DNA from: Periconia sp. R9002
Lineage: Eukaryota > Ascomycota > Dothideomycetes > Pleosporales > Periconiaceae
Direction: 5' to 3'
DNA: 64,000 bases
Assembly (NCBI GenBank): GCA_023627715.1
Contig: JAMAHW010000011.1
Span: 496,001 to 560,000 of the forward strand
The position numbers and the translations under genes are program-made. Under the pieces are notes generated by a model, which did not search any database, was not told the DNA's origin, and saw only the letters and a program-made list of their open reading frames with translations. This document shows, piece after piece, positions 41,874-53,528 of the stretch (within the stretch, counting starts at the first letter, position 1; every line of letters starts with the position of its first letter).

Positions 41874-43527
41874 TTATTTCTTCAACGCCCCGATATAGTT
41901 GAAGGGCTCCTGAGCTGGGCCAGCCGTCCCGCGACTCGCCTCTGCGTGGCGAAACGCGCCAGCGGTAGCCGGCGGCGGCGCGACTTGGTCGAAATCCGGG
42001 ACGGCGTAGAACTGGTTGTACTTGTCCTTGTACCGCGCGTACGTGTTGTCTTCTGGGTTGTCCAGACTGGCGAGGGGGTTTTTGTTGCTGTTTGAGGAAT
42101 TGAAAGACCGCTCGGACGATTTGTGGACTAGGGATTTCGAGTCCTCTTCGGAGCGACGGAGGGTGAGGTTGATGTCTTTTGACGAGGAGGACGAGCGTTT
42201 CTGATGGTGATGGCGGGAGAGGGAGCGAGCGATACGGGAGGAAGGCGAGTTCGGGTTTCCGGATTTGAGGATGCTGTTGCGGCTGTTGCGGCCGTCGATT
42301 TCGCCGATGGTGGTGAATTCGTTGGCCTTGTCGACGTCCATCAGGTCGATGTGCTCGCTTCGTCGCTCGGAGCGAATCACGATCTCGTTCACGATGAGGA
42401 TTTTGTTGGAGGTGAGGGAAGTGACGAGCGGCCAGAAGATTGGGATCGAGGCGCACATGATTGCGACGTTGATTTCGAGGACGGAGAAGATGTAGACGGT
42501 CGGGGTGGAGTGGGTGATGTTGAAGATGGGAACGGTGCCGCCTTTCTTGATGCAGAGGGAGGCTACGCGGGCGATGGCGAGGGTTACGGCGCTGGAGACT
42601 GCGGTTAGCTTGGGTTTGGAGGGGGTTGCGATGGATGGTGACTTACATTCCTCCCATGCCAAACAGAGTCAAAAGTCCGATCCTGGTCTTTCCACTCATG
42701 CGCAGGTGTTTGAAGAAGAGGAGTGGTAGGCTCAGCACAATGATATCGAGGATCATATTACTCGCGGCGTGGCCCAAGAACGTGGCGAAGAAAACATCGG
42801 GATTCTTGCTGCCCCAGCCTACGCATTTCCCGGGCTTGGTGAAATCCCAGTAGCTGGAGATCGGCGTACACGAAAAGCTGGCAAGGAGGGTGAAAGTCAC
42901 ACCCCACATGGTTATGAATGCAATGAGACCCAGAATAAGTCTACGAATGTGTACAAGCTGGTCATCGAAGAGACGAATGTATTGGACCAGGATGGCAAGC
43001 TTCACACAGGTGGTGCTGAATGCGTATGTGATGTTCGTCGCCCAGATATGCTGAGGGCGGGTTAGAAGGATGTTGGACGTAAATGGAACACAAGAGTGAC
43101 TTACTTTGAAAAACATCATATGCTGCTGGTTGCTGAGGGTCCACCATTGCTTCCCCAATCCATCGTCAGGCACTGGTAAGGTTAGTATCGTTAACCGTCG
43201 ATAGCCAAGGATCACTCACTTTGGCAGATAAGGATTGAACCCGCAGTACATCCAATGGCTGATAGAACAACGAAGAAGTCATCCCAGCCCCATATTTTTG
43301 CGCGACAGCGAACATAAATTCGTAGTGTTGCTGCTATCAATGCGATAGACTGCAGTATGCATGTCAGTAACAGCATCAGAGCAATCAGCCTATGAGTGAA
43401 TTAAACATACGAGAAAGGTAATAGCAACGCCGATGATCGTTCCTTTTCGGTTGGCAAGCGGGAGATTCGAGTTGTCTGGCAGTGTTGCTATGATACTCGG
43501 CGGTAGTGGTTCCAAGCCTGGCGCCAT
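41874..43527 (-). CDS. PTH11-like integral membrane protein, fungal rhodopsin domain (478 aa, four introns)
   Basis: Exons on the minus strand are 43527-43411, 43349-43220, 43172-43105, 43050-42647 and 42591-41874. Donors are GTATGT, GTGAGT, GTAAGT and GTAAGT, and phases match. At the last intron a nearer acceptor (CCGCAG) would break the frame, whereas CTCCAG at 42592 gives GMGGIAVTLAIAR. Seven hydrophobic helices are spread over residues ~30-305. Family marks are LRIYVRCRAKIWGWDDFFVVLS after helix 1, a KLAILVQYIRLF-like segment in helix 4, CTPISSYWDF, and DIIVLSLPLLFFKHLRMSGKTRIGLLTLFGMGG. The C-terminal ~170 residues are Ser/Arg/His-rich and cytoplasmic. No CFEM domain is present. Relatives act as surface or host sensors in pathogens such as Magnaporthe (Pth11), but most are uncharacterised. 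Confidence 0.92.
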
Positions 43528-46489
43528 GTCTACGGTGTTGGGACGAAACTATCGCCGCCAAGTCCAACAAGACGTCTACTAGAAGTCGAATAGAGGATGG
43601 GCAACACCAAATTTAAAGTGTCACTACTATTATGATTACCGAGTGGAATTGTTTTCAAATGTTCGTCATGTCGAAGGCGAATGCTGAGTAACCAGGATGG
43701 GCAGTCGAAGAGTCGAAGTCGTCTTCCGATCACGTGCAGAAAGGAACAAGTTCAGGAACGAGAGATAGAGGCCGAGCGAGGGCGAAGTCAGCCATTAAAT
43801 GAAGCCCTTCTCCCCGGAGTGGAGGTCCCTATAAGCAGTGTAGGTTTAGAACAACCACACCGTAGAAGCTGCAACCACAATGCCGGGTCTGCAATAAGAA
43901 AGCAGAAACATGCGATGAATCCCTGTTCCATCCCCATTAGTGTCCTTAGTTGGAGCGTGCCCAGCGCCGCATGGCGGCCATTCTAAGAGACTGTTGGTGC
44001 TCAGATCGAGTCGTGGTCACACGCCGCCGGAAAGCCACCGGGGTCCGAACAGTGTAGGTAGGTTTGTGGAGAACACCTAGAGCCAGACGATGGCGCGCTC
44101 GTTATTTAGATCGAAAATTTTCGTCGACCTCCGAGTCTGTTCGCAGATTTATATTCGCTCCAGGAAAAAAATGACATCCCCGATGGAAGAGATAATTTGA
44201 CCTCTGTCGCTCGGTTCATGTCCGACACGCGAATGACTTGATGCCCTCAGCAGAAAGAAATGACGACCCTTGAAAAACGGCCCGTCTGGCGAACACATGT
44301 GCGGCAGCGGTTCCTCCAACAACTGAAACGGAACCATCGAATAGTACGGGCGATCAACTAGAAGCCATCCAATTATTCATCCATCTCCGTGTGTGATGAA
44401 CTGTACGACTCAATGTGTTCGCCACGTGCGGGGGCATAGCCAGTCCAAAGTTGTTTTCTCTCCTTTTCCCATGCAATATGCTTGTGATAACCATCCCGTC
44501 ACATCTCACAACATTGATAATATGCAGAGGCCCTTGTCCTCATGGGTGACGCTGGGTAAGTGGGCAGTGAGACGAGCAAAAAATCATATCGACACGTTGC
44601 TAAGGGTTAGGGTCGGGAATCAAAGAGGCACGGTTGCTAGCCCAAAGCGCCATCACGGTTGCGCAGCCCCCTGTCTCGCAACCACGCCATATCGGCATTT
44701 TGCCCGTAGAAGAGCGCCAACGTAATCTTTCGATCTTCCCCCTGTCGCATTTACCCACCGTTTCACGACCTCGTGGCGTCTTAAACTTAGAAGAGCGTGT
44801 GGACGAGGGTGTGAAATGTTAGCGAACACGAAGCGAAGCGATCAACAACGAGCTAGCCGCTGTGGAAAACCGACCATTCTCATGTTTTTATTGTTTTTCT
44901 TATAGGATACACGGCCTGGTGATAACAATGCCAGACCTGTCCTGCTTTGTTTGATGATGCTGTCTCTCCAAACGAGATTGTGATCGCGGCGCTTTCGAGC
45001 ATGTCTGGCTGCTGCTGCACTGGCGTAACATGGTAAGACGGCGTGGCATACGCACACCACTGCGATCCTAATCGAGGCAACGTGCGTTTAGTCATAGTAC
45101 ATACGATTGGACTGCTCCATGTGGCATACTCTACGAATCTTTGGCTTACATGCATGACATGACTACAGACATGAAGCAGAACAGCGTGAATCGATCACCG
45201 CGGAGTCGATGTGGGCGATAGCCGTAGATTAGAATTGCCCGTGTGAATATCCAACATCAATCCAACATCTAGTCCTTCAAGTATCTGCAAAGTCGTTGCA
45301 CCGAGAACGGCCGAGCCTCGATTGATGACAGTTTCTTCAGATCACGGTGTGACCGACGTTGGTTATCTCTAGCAAAGAAGAGAAAGTGACAATTTTTTTT
45401 ACACGCCGCAAATCACACTGGCCTTAGATTTGGGGCGCAATCAATGCGAGCGACTCATCCAATGTCCGTACCGCTGCACTGCACCCCAACTGGATCCAAG
45501 ACCCTGGGGACACACTATGCTTCAGTCAGCGAAGTCCGGGTACGTGCACGCGCACGCAGCATCCCCGAAGAAGCAAGCTACAGAACTTTTAGACGTCAGT
45601 AGTACGTACTTTGTGTACTTAGCCTCGCGCCTGTGTAGGTTAGTATCCACTAGAAACGTTGTCAAAGTCAGCAAGATAACGCTACGGGACGACTAACATG
45701 CCTTTACTGTGCCGTTAGCGGCGGGCTTATTATACAAAACCCTTTGCGCGCGTGGTTAAGCTTCGCCAGAGTAGGCGAAAGATTCTATTTTCAAAGGCCC
45801 GTTTTCTACGCTTTGATGGCGAATGTAGACTAAAGTATTACCTCTGCGATGAATGTTACTCTTTCTTTGAATGCGCACTTGGAATCGGACACTGTGGTGC
45901 ACTGCTTTAGCGGGGGTGTTGGTGTAAACTCAAATGACCAACTAAACAGAAGGTTTGGACGGTCCTGCTCAATCACAGTAACGTTACATACGCCGTCGAG
46001 GCTGCCAGCGAGGCTGCGCCTGCGCCTGCATTGCGCCCCAATAATTCATTGTACGCCACAGCAGTCTAGAAGATTTCCATTCGTCCGCATGATTGCTATC
46101 TGGGGGAATCAGCCGACCCCAGAGACAGACGGAGACATGCTGTAGGGTACGGGGGTGGTGTGCTGTACGTGTAAGAGGATCGACTGGGCACTGGCCGTTT
46201 CATGCCGATGCGAGGCTGACTTGCATATAATCTGCGGGGTGAAACCTCGAGATATACAGAGGCGTTGATTAACCTGCCTGCTTGAGAGATGTGGCAACGT
46301 CGGATTTCCTTCCACTGAGACAGGTGGCGGCGACACTGAAGAGTTCGTTGAACACATCCGTGTCAAGAAGCGAACGCGGTCTCGGAGTGGGCGTTGGATG
46401 GCGTCGAGAGGTGTGTTTCGAGTTGACGGAACATCGTATTAACAGTATTCGTAATCAAGACTGTGCACTGCGTCAATCTGCAGCATTTT
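43528..46489. other. 3-kb gene-free region
   Basis: Only short overlapping frames on both strands, with no protein family, no tRNA B-box that I could fold into a tRNA, and no transposon motif. The first ~350 bp is probably the promoter of the PTH11-like gene. Confidence 0.5.
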
Positions 46490-48060
46490 TTTTAGGCTTC
46501 TGAATTTTTTGGGGGTTACAGAATTCTGTGGAGGTTGCAGGATTTCTTTGTTGGAGGCTGTAGGTTTCTTGTTATGGGCAGCAGGATTTGTTGTGGGCTT
46601 CATGATTTCTTGTTGGCTTAGGTTACAGGATTCCCATAGGCTGCAGAATGTTTTGTAGACTGCAGGATTCGTTGTAAGCTTCACGATTTCTTTCTTATTG
46701 TGGGATTTAGGAATTTATAGTTACAGGATGTCTATAGGCTGCAGAATATAACAGGTTACAGGATTTTATAGGTTACAGGATTTCCATAGGCTACAGGATC
46801 TTCATAGGTTACAGGATATCTCAAAGACTGCAGTATTTCTAATATATGCGGTAGGAATCTAGATCTCTCATACCTAGCACTGCCGAATTTTTGTAAGGTT
46901 GCAGAACTTCACAGCTTACAAGACTGCAGAATTCTTTGAGTGGGACTGTAAGATGTTGAAAGATGGCTGGAGGACATTTTCAAACAGGACTGCATGTTTT
47001 CTTTTTGTGGGTTACAGGATTCTTTCGAATAGGGCTGCAGGATGTCTTTGATTAGAGATATGAAAATATTTTGAACAGGGCTGCACGATCTGAAAGTAAG
47101 GTTACGGAATTTCGAAAAGTAGGAGGGTACAAGATTCCATCAAGTAGATGGGCTGCAGAATTTCTTTGGGTTGGTGGGTTGCAGGATATCTTCAGATACC
47201 TGGGGCTGTGGGATTTCCTCGAATAGGGGGCGCAGAATACCCCTTCGACTAGGGCTGCCGGATTCCTTCAATGGGGCTGCAGGCACGAAAATATACGATC
47301 AAATATAGCGGGCATAAGTCGCAGAAGCTCTAACTCGTAAAACACCTTCGTCGTCCCGATATGTGACCTCCCGGTGTGTCACCCCTCTGTAAAAGGGCTA
47401 CAGGAATTCTTAAAGTAGCGAGGCTGCAGGCCTACAATAGGTTACAGGAATTTACCAAGGGTTGCGGGATATTATAGGCTGCAGGAATTTGCTGTAGGTT
47501 GCAGGACATTATAGCCTACAGGCCTTTACTAAAAGCTGCAGAACGTCATGGATTGTAGGAATTCGCTATAGATTGCAGGACATCATGGGCTGCAGGGTGC
47601 ATTTAAGTAGGACTGCAGAATATCTTTCAGTAGTAGGGCTGCAAGATTTCCCATAAATAAGGCTGTAGGAATTTCTATGGGTTGTAGGATTTCCTTTGAA
47701 AAGGGCTACAGGACTTCTTCAACGTGCAATGAGATACAAAGACGTCCTTAGCTAAGACGTGCACATAGGCATCGAGCTGCAGAATTGATTACTTCAAGTA
47801 GAGTTGCAGAGTCCCTGAAGTAGGAGGGCTACAGGATTTTTATAGGCGGAGGGAATTTACTATAGGTTGCAGGACATCATAGGTTACAGGACATCATAGG
47901 TTGCAGGACATCATAGGTTGCAGGAAATCACTAAGTACGACTGTGGGATACCCCCAAGTAGGAGGGCTGCGGGAATTTTTATAGGTTACAGGATTTTTAT
48001 ACAGCTGCAGGACCTTTATAAGATTGCACGACTTTTGATAAGACCGAAGTTTTTCTAAAT
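46490..48060. repeat. 1.5-kb degenerate minisatellite (TGCAGGATTT core)
   Basis: Dozens of imperfect copies of a ~17-25-bp unit built on GGYTRCAGGATTTY(N)ATA recur head to tail. Examples are at 46770-46820, 47410-47560 and 47840-47930 (the last with three nearly identical 17-bp copies of ACATCATAGGTTGCAGG). Unit length varies through insertions, and a few non-repeat islands (e.g. 47295-47390) interrupt it. Reading frames through it on the minus strand give NPA/CNL-type repetitive peptides and are not credible genes. The array ends about 190 bp beyond the 3' end of a broken kinase gene. Confidence 0.85.
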
Positions 48061-48249
48061 CAGTTAACACAGACATCCGCAATCCCTCTCAAACAGCAAG
48101 ATTCCTAATCCCAACACCAAGGCAATTCTCAGGCTCCTCTATATTCATTTTCTAGTTCCCGTTTTATGACCAGTTACCCCGGAGTCGTTATTTCAACGTC
48201 GCCAAGTGGAGCTCGACGACAAGGCCTGGCCAGGATAATACTTGCGCCC

Positions 48250-49097
48250 TTAATACTCCCCGGGCAAGTGAAACCGCAGGGCGTCGAGCACATCTTCCAT
48301 GATTTTAACCCCCCTTTTTCCATATGGTGCTAGCATCTCCAAATCATATCCCCACCAACTAATCCATCAACACTTGGGAACTCTCCCTTCTCGAAACGTT
48401 CGTAGACATATCCTTCATAAGACTGCGGATCCTCAAAAGGCTCCCCCTTTACACCCGTTCCAAAAGGAAGATTGCCCGTGAGAATGATGAACAACAGGGA
48501 GCCCAAACTGAAGATGTCGGTTGCCGGCGTTGAGACGAAACCCATTCGCGGGTCAAAAAACGGATCGTTTGGAAAGTGTCTACCATCCACTCCTAGCGCG
48601 TCACACTTCGATCCGCCAAAGTCGCAGAGCCAGAGGCCCAGCTTTGCGTTGACTAAGACGTTGTCAAGTCTCATGTCCGAATGGATCACGCCTTTTGAGT
48701 GTATATATGCGAAGCCTTCGGCCAGCTCGATACACCATCTGTAACGAAGAGATTCCTCGATTACTGCGTTATGCTTCTCTAGATATGACTGCAATGACCC
48801 ATTGCTGGCTTCGCGGAGCCGAATCGAAGAACCTTCATACGGACCTAGGTATCTGTCGGTGCGATTAGCACGCTTCGGCGCCAAAGCTATGCCGGGGCAG
48901 CACAAACGGAACGATCCTAGGATGTTGACCAAGTCTCTCAAAATCCTTCGTTCGATAGAAATGGCTTCGGCATTTTCGGCCTCCAGGGCGTGAGAGTTCT
49001 CGTTCCCTTCGTAAATTGTCATAGGGGACTTGATTACCACACCATCGCCGGCGCTAAAGAAGTCTGCAGTACTGCCTAGGTACGGAAGACGCCTCAT
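48250..49097 (-). pseudogene. protein kinase-like gene with C-terminal frameshift
   Basis: The open frame from ATG 49097 gives 255 aa with kinase landmarks: VVIKSP (ATP-site Lys), SIERRIL (helix C Glu), YIHSKGVIHSDMRLDNVLV (catalytic loop, HSD in place of HRD), LCDFGGS (DFG), ATDIFSLGSLLFIILTGNLPFG (lobe F) and GEFPSVDGL. It stops right after GGDMIWRC at 48330. In the frame two bases on, APYGKRGVKIMEDVLDALRF continues to a stop at 48250, which is what this family should carry there. Restoring one base after the Cys codon would join them, and no intron fits because the motif before the break is coding. The glycine loop is weak. Such small HSD-type kinases are abundant and fast-evolving in filamentous fungi. 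The truncated protein keeps almost the whole fold and might still be stable. Confidence 0.7.
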
Positions 49098-49853
49098 GGG
49101 GATAGGAGGGCTTGATGGGTGGGGTTGTTTGGGGGAGCGGAGGAAGGATGTGTGAGGTGTTGTAGGAGTTCAGATGCAACAACAACCACCATTGAATGTG
49201 ACTGTGCAGGCTTCCTTGACGTTCACTCATGCAATCAATAGCAGTTATACAAAATTATATAGATTTCCCAGCCGTTACGGAGCTGCGTAACCAGAAACGC
49301 CGTCAGCGATTCGACGACGATATTGTCGAGAGTGAGATAGACCTGTAGGTAAGAGAAAGTGCGGCGTGGTGCATCAACGTCCAGTGAACAGATGGCGGGG
49401 TGGCGTCTAGCAACTGTTATTGTCGCCCACCCCCCAATCCCCCATGTGATTTTGATTGAGGTGGTGTTTAGGGACAGGGAGAGAAGAAGGAAAGGGTGTT
49501 CTATGATCGAAGCTTTCTGTTTTTGTAGACGTAGTTGAGTTTGTGGTGAGGATGTTAGGATACTGCTCAGGATGCAGGTATTAGGAAATAGGATGGGACC
49601 AGGGCGGATGGTGGGTATTCTGGATGAAGAAGTTGGTTGTTGGTTCAGGGAATTGACGAAGAGGTTATGTGAGATGTGGTGATTGTGAGGTGACTGACGT
49701 GATTCTGTTAGAAAGGACTGGGGAACGGATATAGATAGAAGGGACTGGTAGATGGTAGTAAAATAAGTAGCAAAAAGTAAACAGGAAGCACACATATACA
49801 CCGCAAGTTCCAAAAAACCCTCAAATTTGTGTTTCTCCTCGTCAACATCCAAC
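49098..49853. other. intergenic region
   Basis: This holds the upstream region of the kinase-like gene and the 3' UTR of PEX11. A long minus-strand frame here (49235-49852) begins at TTG, has no family character and lies directly after the PEX11 stop, so I treat it as UTR. Confidence 0.5.
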
Positions 49854-50710
49854 TCATGCCGTCTTCTTCCACTGCGACCAAACCCCCAACAACGAACTCA
49901 CCGTCCCCGCCAACCCCACAAACCCATCATCCAGACTCACCCAGCCCAGCGCCGATGCGGGGATGGTAATATCACACAGATCCGACACTAGCTGCACCCT
50001 CAACGCATTCACCTCCTTCTCAATCTTCTTCCTCTCCACCACGCCCTCAGGCGCGCTCTTCTCCCCGCCGCCCTCGGACGCGCGCGCAAGCGCCGCACTG
50101 CGCTCTCTCAGCTGGTACAGCGCATACAAGCCGGACGCAATCGAGCACGAAATGCCCGCGAACCAGAACCGGTACCCCTCGCGCAGGAGGCGCTGCGACG
50201 CGGCGAACTTGCGGATCCCCGTGGCGTCGAGCACGCACGCGTTGTCGCAGACCATGTAGCCCGCGTACCCGAGTTGGCGGCCCACGGCGGTGTAGCGGAG
50301 CACGGGGTCGAGCGTCTTCGCGTCGGTGGCGACGGCCGCGGCTTTGAAGTGCTCGACGAATTTGCCGACGCGCATGAGCTTGCGGGTGAGGCCGAATTGC
50401 TTCTTTGTGGTTTCGAAGGGCGCGATGGAGGATGTGGGGTGGTTGGTGCGGTAGAGGTACCAGGCGAGGAAGCGTGAGAAGTATTGGAGCGTGCGGAGGA
50501 CTTTGTCGCGACCGACTGTTGGAGTGTTAGCGATATGTTTATAGAATTGAGCAAAGAGGATGGAGGAATGGACGGGATGGATTGGTGGGTGGAGGGGATC
50601 TGAGTGGGTGATGGCTGATCGAGAGGGTTAGATAGGAACGTACCCGTCGTCGCGACAAACTTGAGGTAGTGTGCCACCGTCGGGTGGTATACGAGAGCGT
50701 CTGCGACCAT
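49854..50710 (-). CDS. PEX11: peroxisomal membrane protein Pex11 (242 aa, one intron)
   Basis: Exons are 50710-50644 and 50515-49854 on the minus strand. The 128-nt intron begins GTACGT and ends CAACAG, with phase 1 matching. The N-terminus reads MVADALVYHPTVAHYLKFVATT, then across the splice VGRDKVLRTLQYFSRFLAWYL. That is the amphipathic-helix signature by which Pex11 bends the peroxisome membrane. LTRKLMRVGKFVEHF and a C-terminal pair of hydrophobic segments (around FWFAGISCSIASGLYALY and the last ~40 residues) complete the family layout, and the length is normal. Pex11 promotes peroxisome elongation and division and fatty-acid metabolism. It is followed on the same strand, 666 bp upstream, by ABD1. 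Confidence 0.95.
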
Positions 50711-51376
50711 GATGTCTGCTGCTGGTTCTCCAAATCCCAATGCGAGGAGGAGTCTGGACGGGGATTTATCCAGGTTCGAAGGGGCAATTCGACCCGGGGA
50801 CTATTGTAGTCGCGGAAGCACGTGGAAGGTCGTGAAGATGGAGGGAAGAACTGTTAGGAAAGGAGTGTAAGAAGGATTTTTGAGGCGTGGCTGTGAGGTT
50901 CGAAAGGAGGTGGTGGTGTTTGGGGGTGAAGCTTGTGATAATGGACTGTTCATGGATGGTGCACGTTTGATCATTGGATCTGCCGATGAGGGACCTCGGC
51001 AATCCACTGTTCAATGTTGCCGACCTCTTCACAAGACAAAGAACGCTCAACTTCCATGGAATGTTTCAATTGTTTTGCAATTCATGAGCTTCATACCAAC
51101 CATGCTGTCACTATTATAGTATATCATTGCGGTCGTGGAACCGCCATATGTAATCGGGCATTTTTCGTGGAGAACCAAGCCGAAAGTTCAATGTTGACCC
51201 TTGACTGATGGTTCACGTGATCGGAACTTTCTATACAACGAGTCCATCCCCATGTGCACATGCATACCCCGAGAAGGCCCCACATTGGCCGTTTACCCCA
51301 TGGTGGTTGTTTTTTGGGTGATAACGATGCTTCCCCAGACAGAAATACCAATTCCAAACACGCCTTTGTCCCCTCT
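50711..51376. other. intergenic region between PEX11 and ABD1
   Basis: Holds the PEX11 promoter and the ABD1 3' UTR. No additional gene seen. Confidence 0.5.
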
Positions 51377-52780
51377 TCACACCTTGTAGAAGCAAAAAGT
51401 GTGGTAAAAGTCAGCCGCGTCCATTTCCTCATCGTTCGTCAAAAGCTTGCCTGTCACGCGGTCGCGCACTCCCATTCTCTCGCTGAGTGGTCCAAGCTCT
51501 CGATCGTCTTTCTGCTCGTCCCAAACTTCACGGAACGGCTTTCGATACTGCAACTCAAGATTGTAGTCTTCTGCCAGGGCACGGAACGCCTCCCATGGCA
51601 CGACATATTCAGGAGCCTCAACCGCCTCCTCCAAGTGATAAAAGTACCGCCAGCCAAAGGGAGGTCGGAACGTTCCATCAGGTGGAGTCTTGCCTGGGAA
51701 CTTGACTGTGTAAATGCTGTTGCCCCATTCAAAGCCTTCTTCCTCCACCTGCCCCTCCTCTTTGTTGGATTCTGGTTCTGCTTCATCCTTGCCTTTGCCG
51801 TTGGTTTCGCCCTCTGCTTCGTCTTCCTTGGGCTTCGGGCTATCGAGACTCTTTTCGGGATCCCAGTCATCGTCCTCGTCATCGCTGGCAAAAGTTGGTC
51901 GGTCATCCTCGTCATCTGCGGCACCATTTGTGTTGTCAACGGCGGTACCTTTGGCCTTGTGATGCTCTATGACCTTTGCAGACAGCACATCGGAGTTGGG
52001 AATGGTGCCAATAAACCGACCTCCCCTCTTCAAAGCTCCTGACACGTTGCGCAGCATGCCTCGTGCCTTCTCCTCGCTCTCAAAAGCGTAGTGCATGCAG
52101 AACATCATTGTCACAATGTCAAAACCTCCTCCACCCCACCGCTGGCTCATTGCATTTCCAGGACCAACTCCCGGATCAAAGCCCACGTCCTTGACGATGT
52201 TGATTTCATCTAACCGTTCTCCAAAGCAGTCTTTGACAAAGAACTCGGCATGGAACACGCGACCCTTAGTGCGCTTCCGCATTTGTTCATAACGATCTCT
52301 CGCATTCTTAATAGAGACATCAGCAGGGTCTGCGCCGACGTAAAGGGCCACTTTGCGTGAAGCCTGCCATTTTTGCAGATCGCCTCCTTTTCCGCAACCC
52401 ATATCCATGACTTTGAGATTCCGCTCGTCGCCAATGAACTTGGAGATGGTTGCGGATTTCACCCAGTTGTTGTATGCTCGCAAGCCTTTGATTTTGGACT
52501 CGTTCACGCGCCAGTCCCGGCCACGCTCGGGAACGGAGTTGTAGTGCTGCTTGACCACATCGTGAACACCGCGCTGGGAAGCTTCCTGGTGCGCTCGTTC
52601 CTCGGCTTCTCTTTCTCGCTGGAGTTGACGTTGGCGGGCCGCATCGCGTTCGGCGGCCGAGATGCGCGAGCCGGCACCTGGGCGCTTTCTTTGGCGGGGT
52701 GGGGATCGTGAAGGTGATCTGGACAGAGAACGCGAGCGCTGACGCTTTGTGCCTCGCTCGGCGGCAGCGGGGCCGGCCAT
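51377..52780 (-). CDS. ABD1: mRNA cap guanine-N7 methyltransferase Abd1 (467 aa, intronless)
   Basis: The start is ATG 52780. An Arg/Ser-rich N-terminus (residues 1-70) precedes VVKQHYNSVPERGR. The SAM-binding motif is LKVMDMGCGKGGDLQKW (~122-137), with ADPADVSIKNARDRY after it. Cap- and substrate-binding features follow: FDIVTMMFCMHYAFE, GGRFIGTIPNSDVL, GNSIYTVKF and FYHLEEAVEAPEYVVPWEAF, and the protein ends DFYHTFCFYKV. The enzyme transfers methyl from SAM to N7 of the cap guanine in the nucleus. An acidic insert of about 90 residues (rich in Asp, Glu, Lys) separates IPNSDVL from GNSIYTVKF, where yeast has a short link. It is divergently arranged with RPN7, sharing a ~750-bp promoter region. 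Confidence 0.95.
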   Translation of the reverse strand: MAGPAAAERGTKRQRSRSLSRSPSRSPPRQRKRPGAGSRISAAERDAARQRQLQREREAEERAHQEASQRGVHDVVKQHYNSVPERGRDWRVNESKIKGLRAYNNWVKSATISKFIGDERNLKVMDMGCGKGGDLQKWQASRKVALYVGADPADVSIKNARDRYEQMRKRTKGRVFHAEFFVKDCFGERLDEINIVKDVGFDPGVGPGNAMSQRWGGGGFDIVTMMFCMHYAFESEEKARGMLRNVSGALKRGGRFIGTIPNSDVLSAKVIEHHKAKGTAVDNTNGAADDEDDRPTFASDDEDDDWDPEKSLDSPKPKEDEAEGETNGKGKDEAEPESNKEEGQVEEEGFEWGNSIYTVKFPGKTPPDGTFRPPFGWRYFYHLEEAVEAPEYVVPWEAFRALAEDYNLELQYRKPFREVWDEQKDDRELGPLSERMGVRDRVTGKLLTNDEEMDAADFYHTFCFYKV

Positions 52781-53528
52781 GGTGTCGTGTGCGTGGAATT
52801 AGTTTTTTGTATTATGAAGTGTGGAGGCCTGGTTAAATTAAATATTGCTTCAACGGGGAAAGAGAAGAGAACGGGAGCAAAAAAGGAGAAAAGTGAGTGA
52901 AAGTGAAAGAAGTGAAGGCAGAACAAAGGAAGAGCTGGCTAGGCTGAGCTAGTTACACGGTCTGCGCTTAGGATATTATGTAAGCACATCTATCAGAACA
53001 GTCATGTGTATAATGTCTTTCGTTTTTCTGGGCACGTGTTATAATGCATAGTAAGTATTTCATTTTATTTTGCAGTAGTCTACAGGTCTAATATGGAAAT
53101 ATATCGCGTCAATGACTCTTTTTTAGAACCAGTAAGCGCTGGACCCACATTCTTTCGCGAGTAACAAGTGGATGAAGGTCAGACGCGATAAAATTGATAA
53201 AGAGTTCATAGTGAGTTGGATAGAAATTTTTGAAATCATCGCTTCAAAGAATAGTCGTAACTGTGAATGCTTTGGAAAGATGACAAGAAGGACGTTTTGA
53301 TAATCAAACTCCAGGTCTACATGGAGGTCCGGCGCATGGGCCATCCGATGATTTACCGGGAGCATCATCGCAGCTTCCACGGGCCACCACGTCCCACACG
53401 AGCTCGCCGCCTTACACACTACATCTTCTTCTTACCTCCACCTCAACCTCAGCTACCCTCGTTACAAGCCCGCGATCCTCGCTTGCCTTTTGCCATTCTA
53501 GATCTCCGCCCACTGTTTGCCTTTCAAG
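52781..53528. other. shared divergent promoter region of ABD1 and RPN7
   Basis: The two start codons point away from each other across 748 bp. The RPN7 side is pyrimidine-rich just before the ATG, and the ABD1 side is purine-rich on the plus strand. No gene seen. Confidence 0.5.

Noticed and set aside
42592..42646. Nearer acceptor CCGCAG for the last intron of the PTH11-like gene
   Set aside because: It gives the wrong phase. CTCCAG a few bases on restores the conserved GMGGI...ARV reading.
46490..48060. Coding sequence in the minus-strand frames of the minisatellite
   Set aside because: The peptides are repetitive translations of the tandem unit, with stops between them.
49235..49852. 205-codon minus-strand frame
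   Set aside because: It starts at TTG immediately after the PEX11 stop and has no recognisable domain, so it is most likely PEX11 3' UTR.
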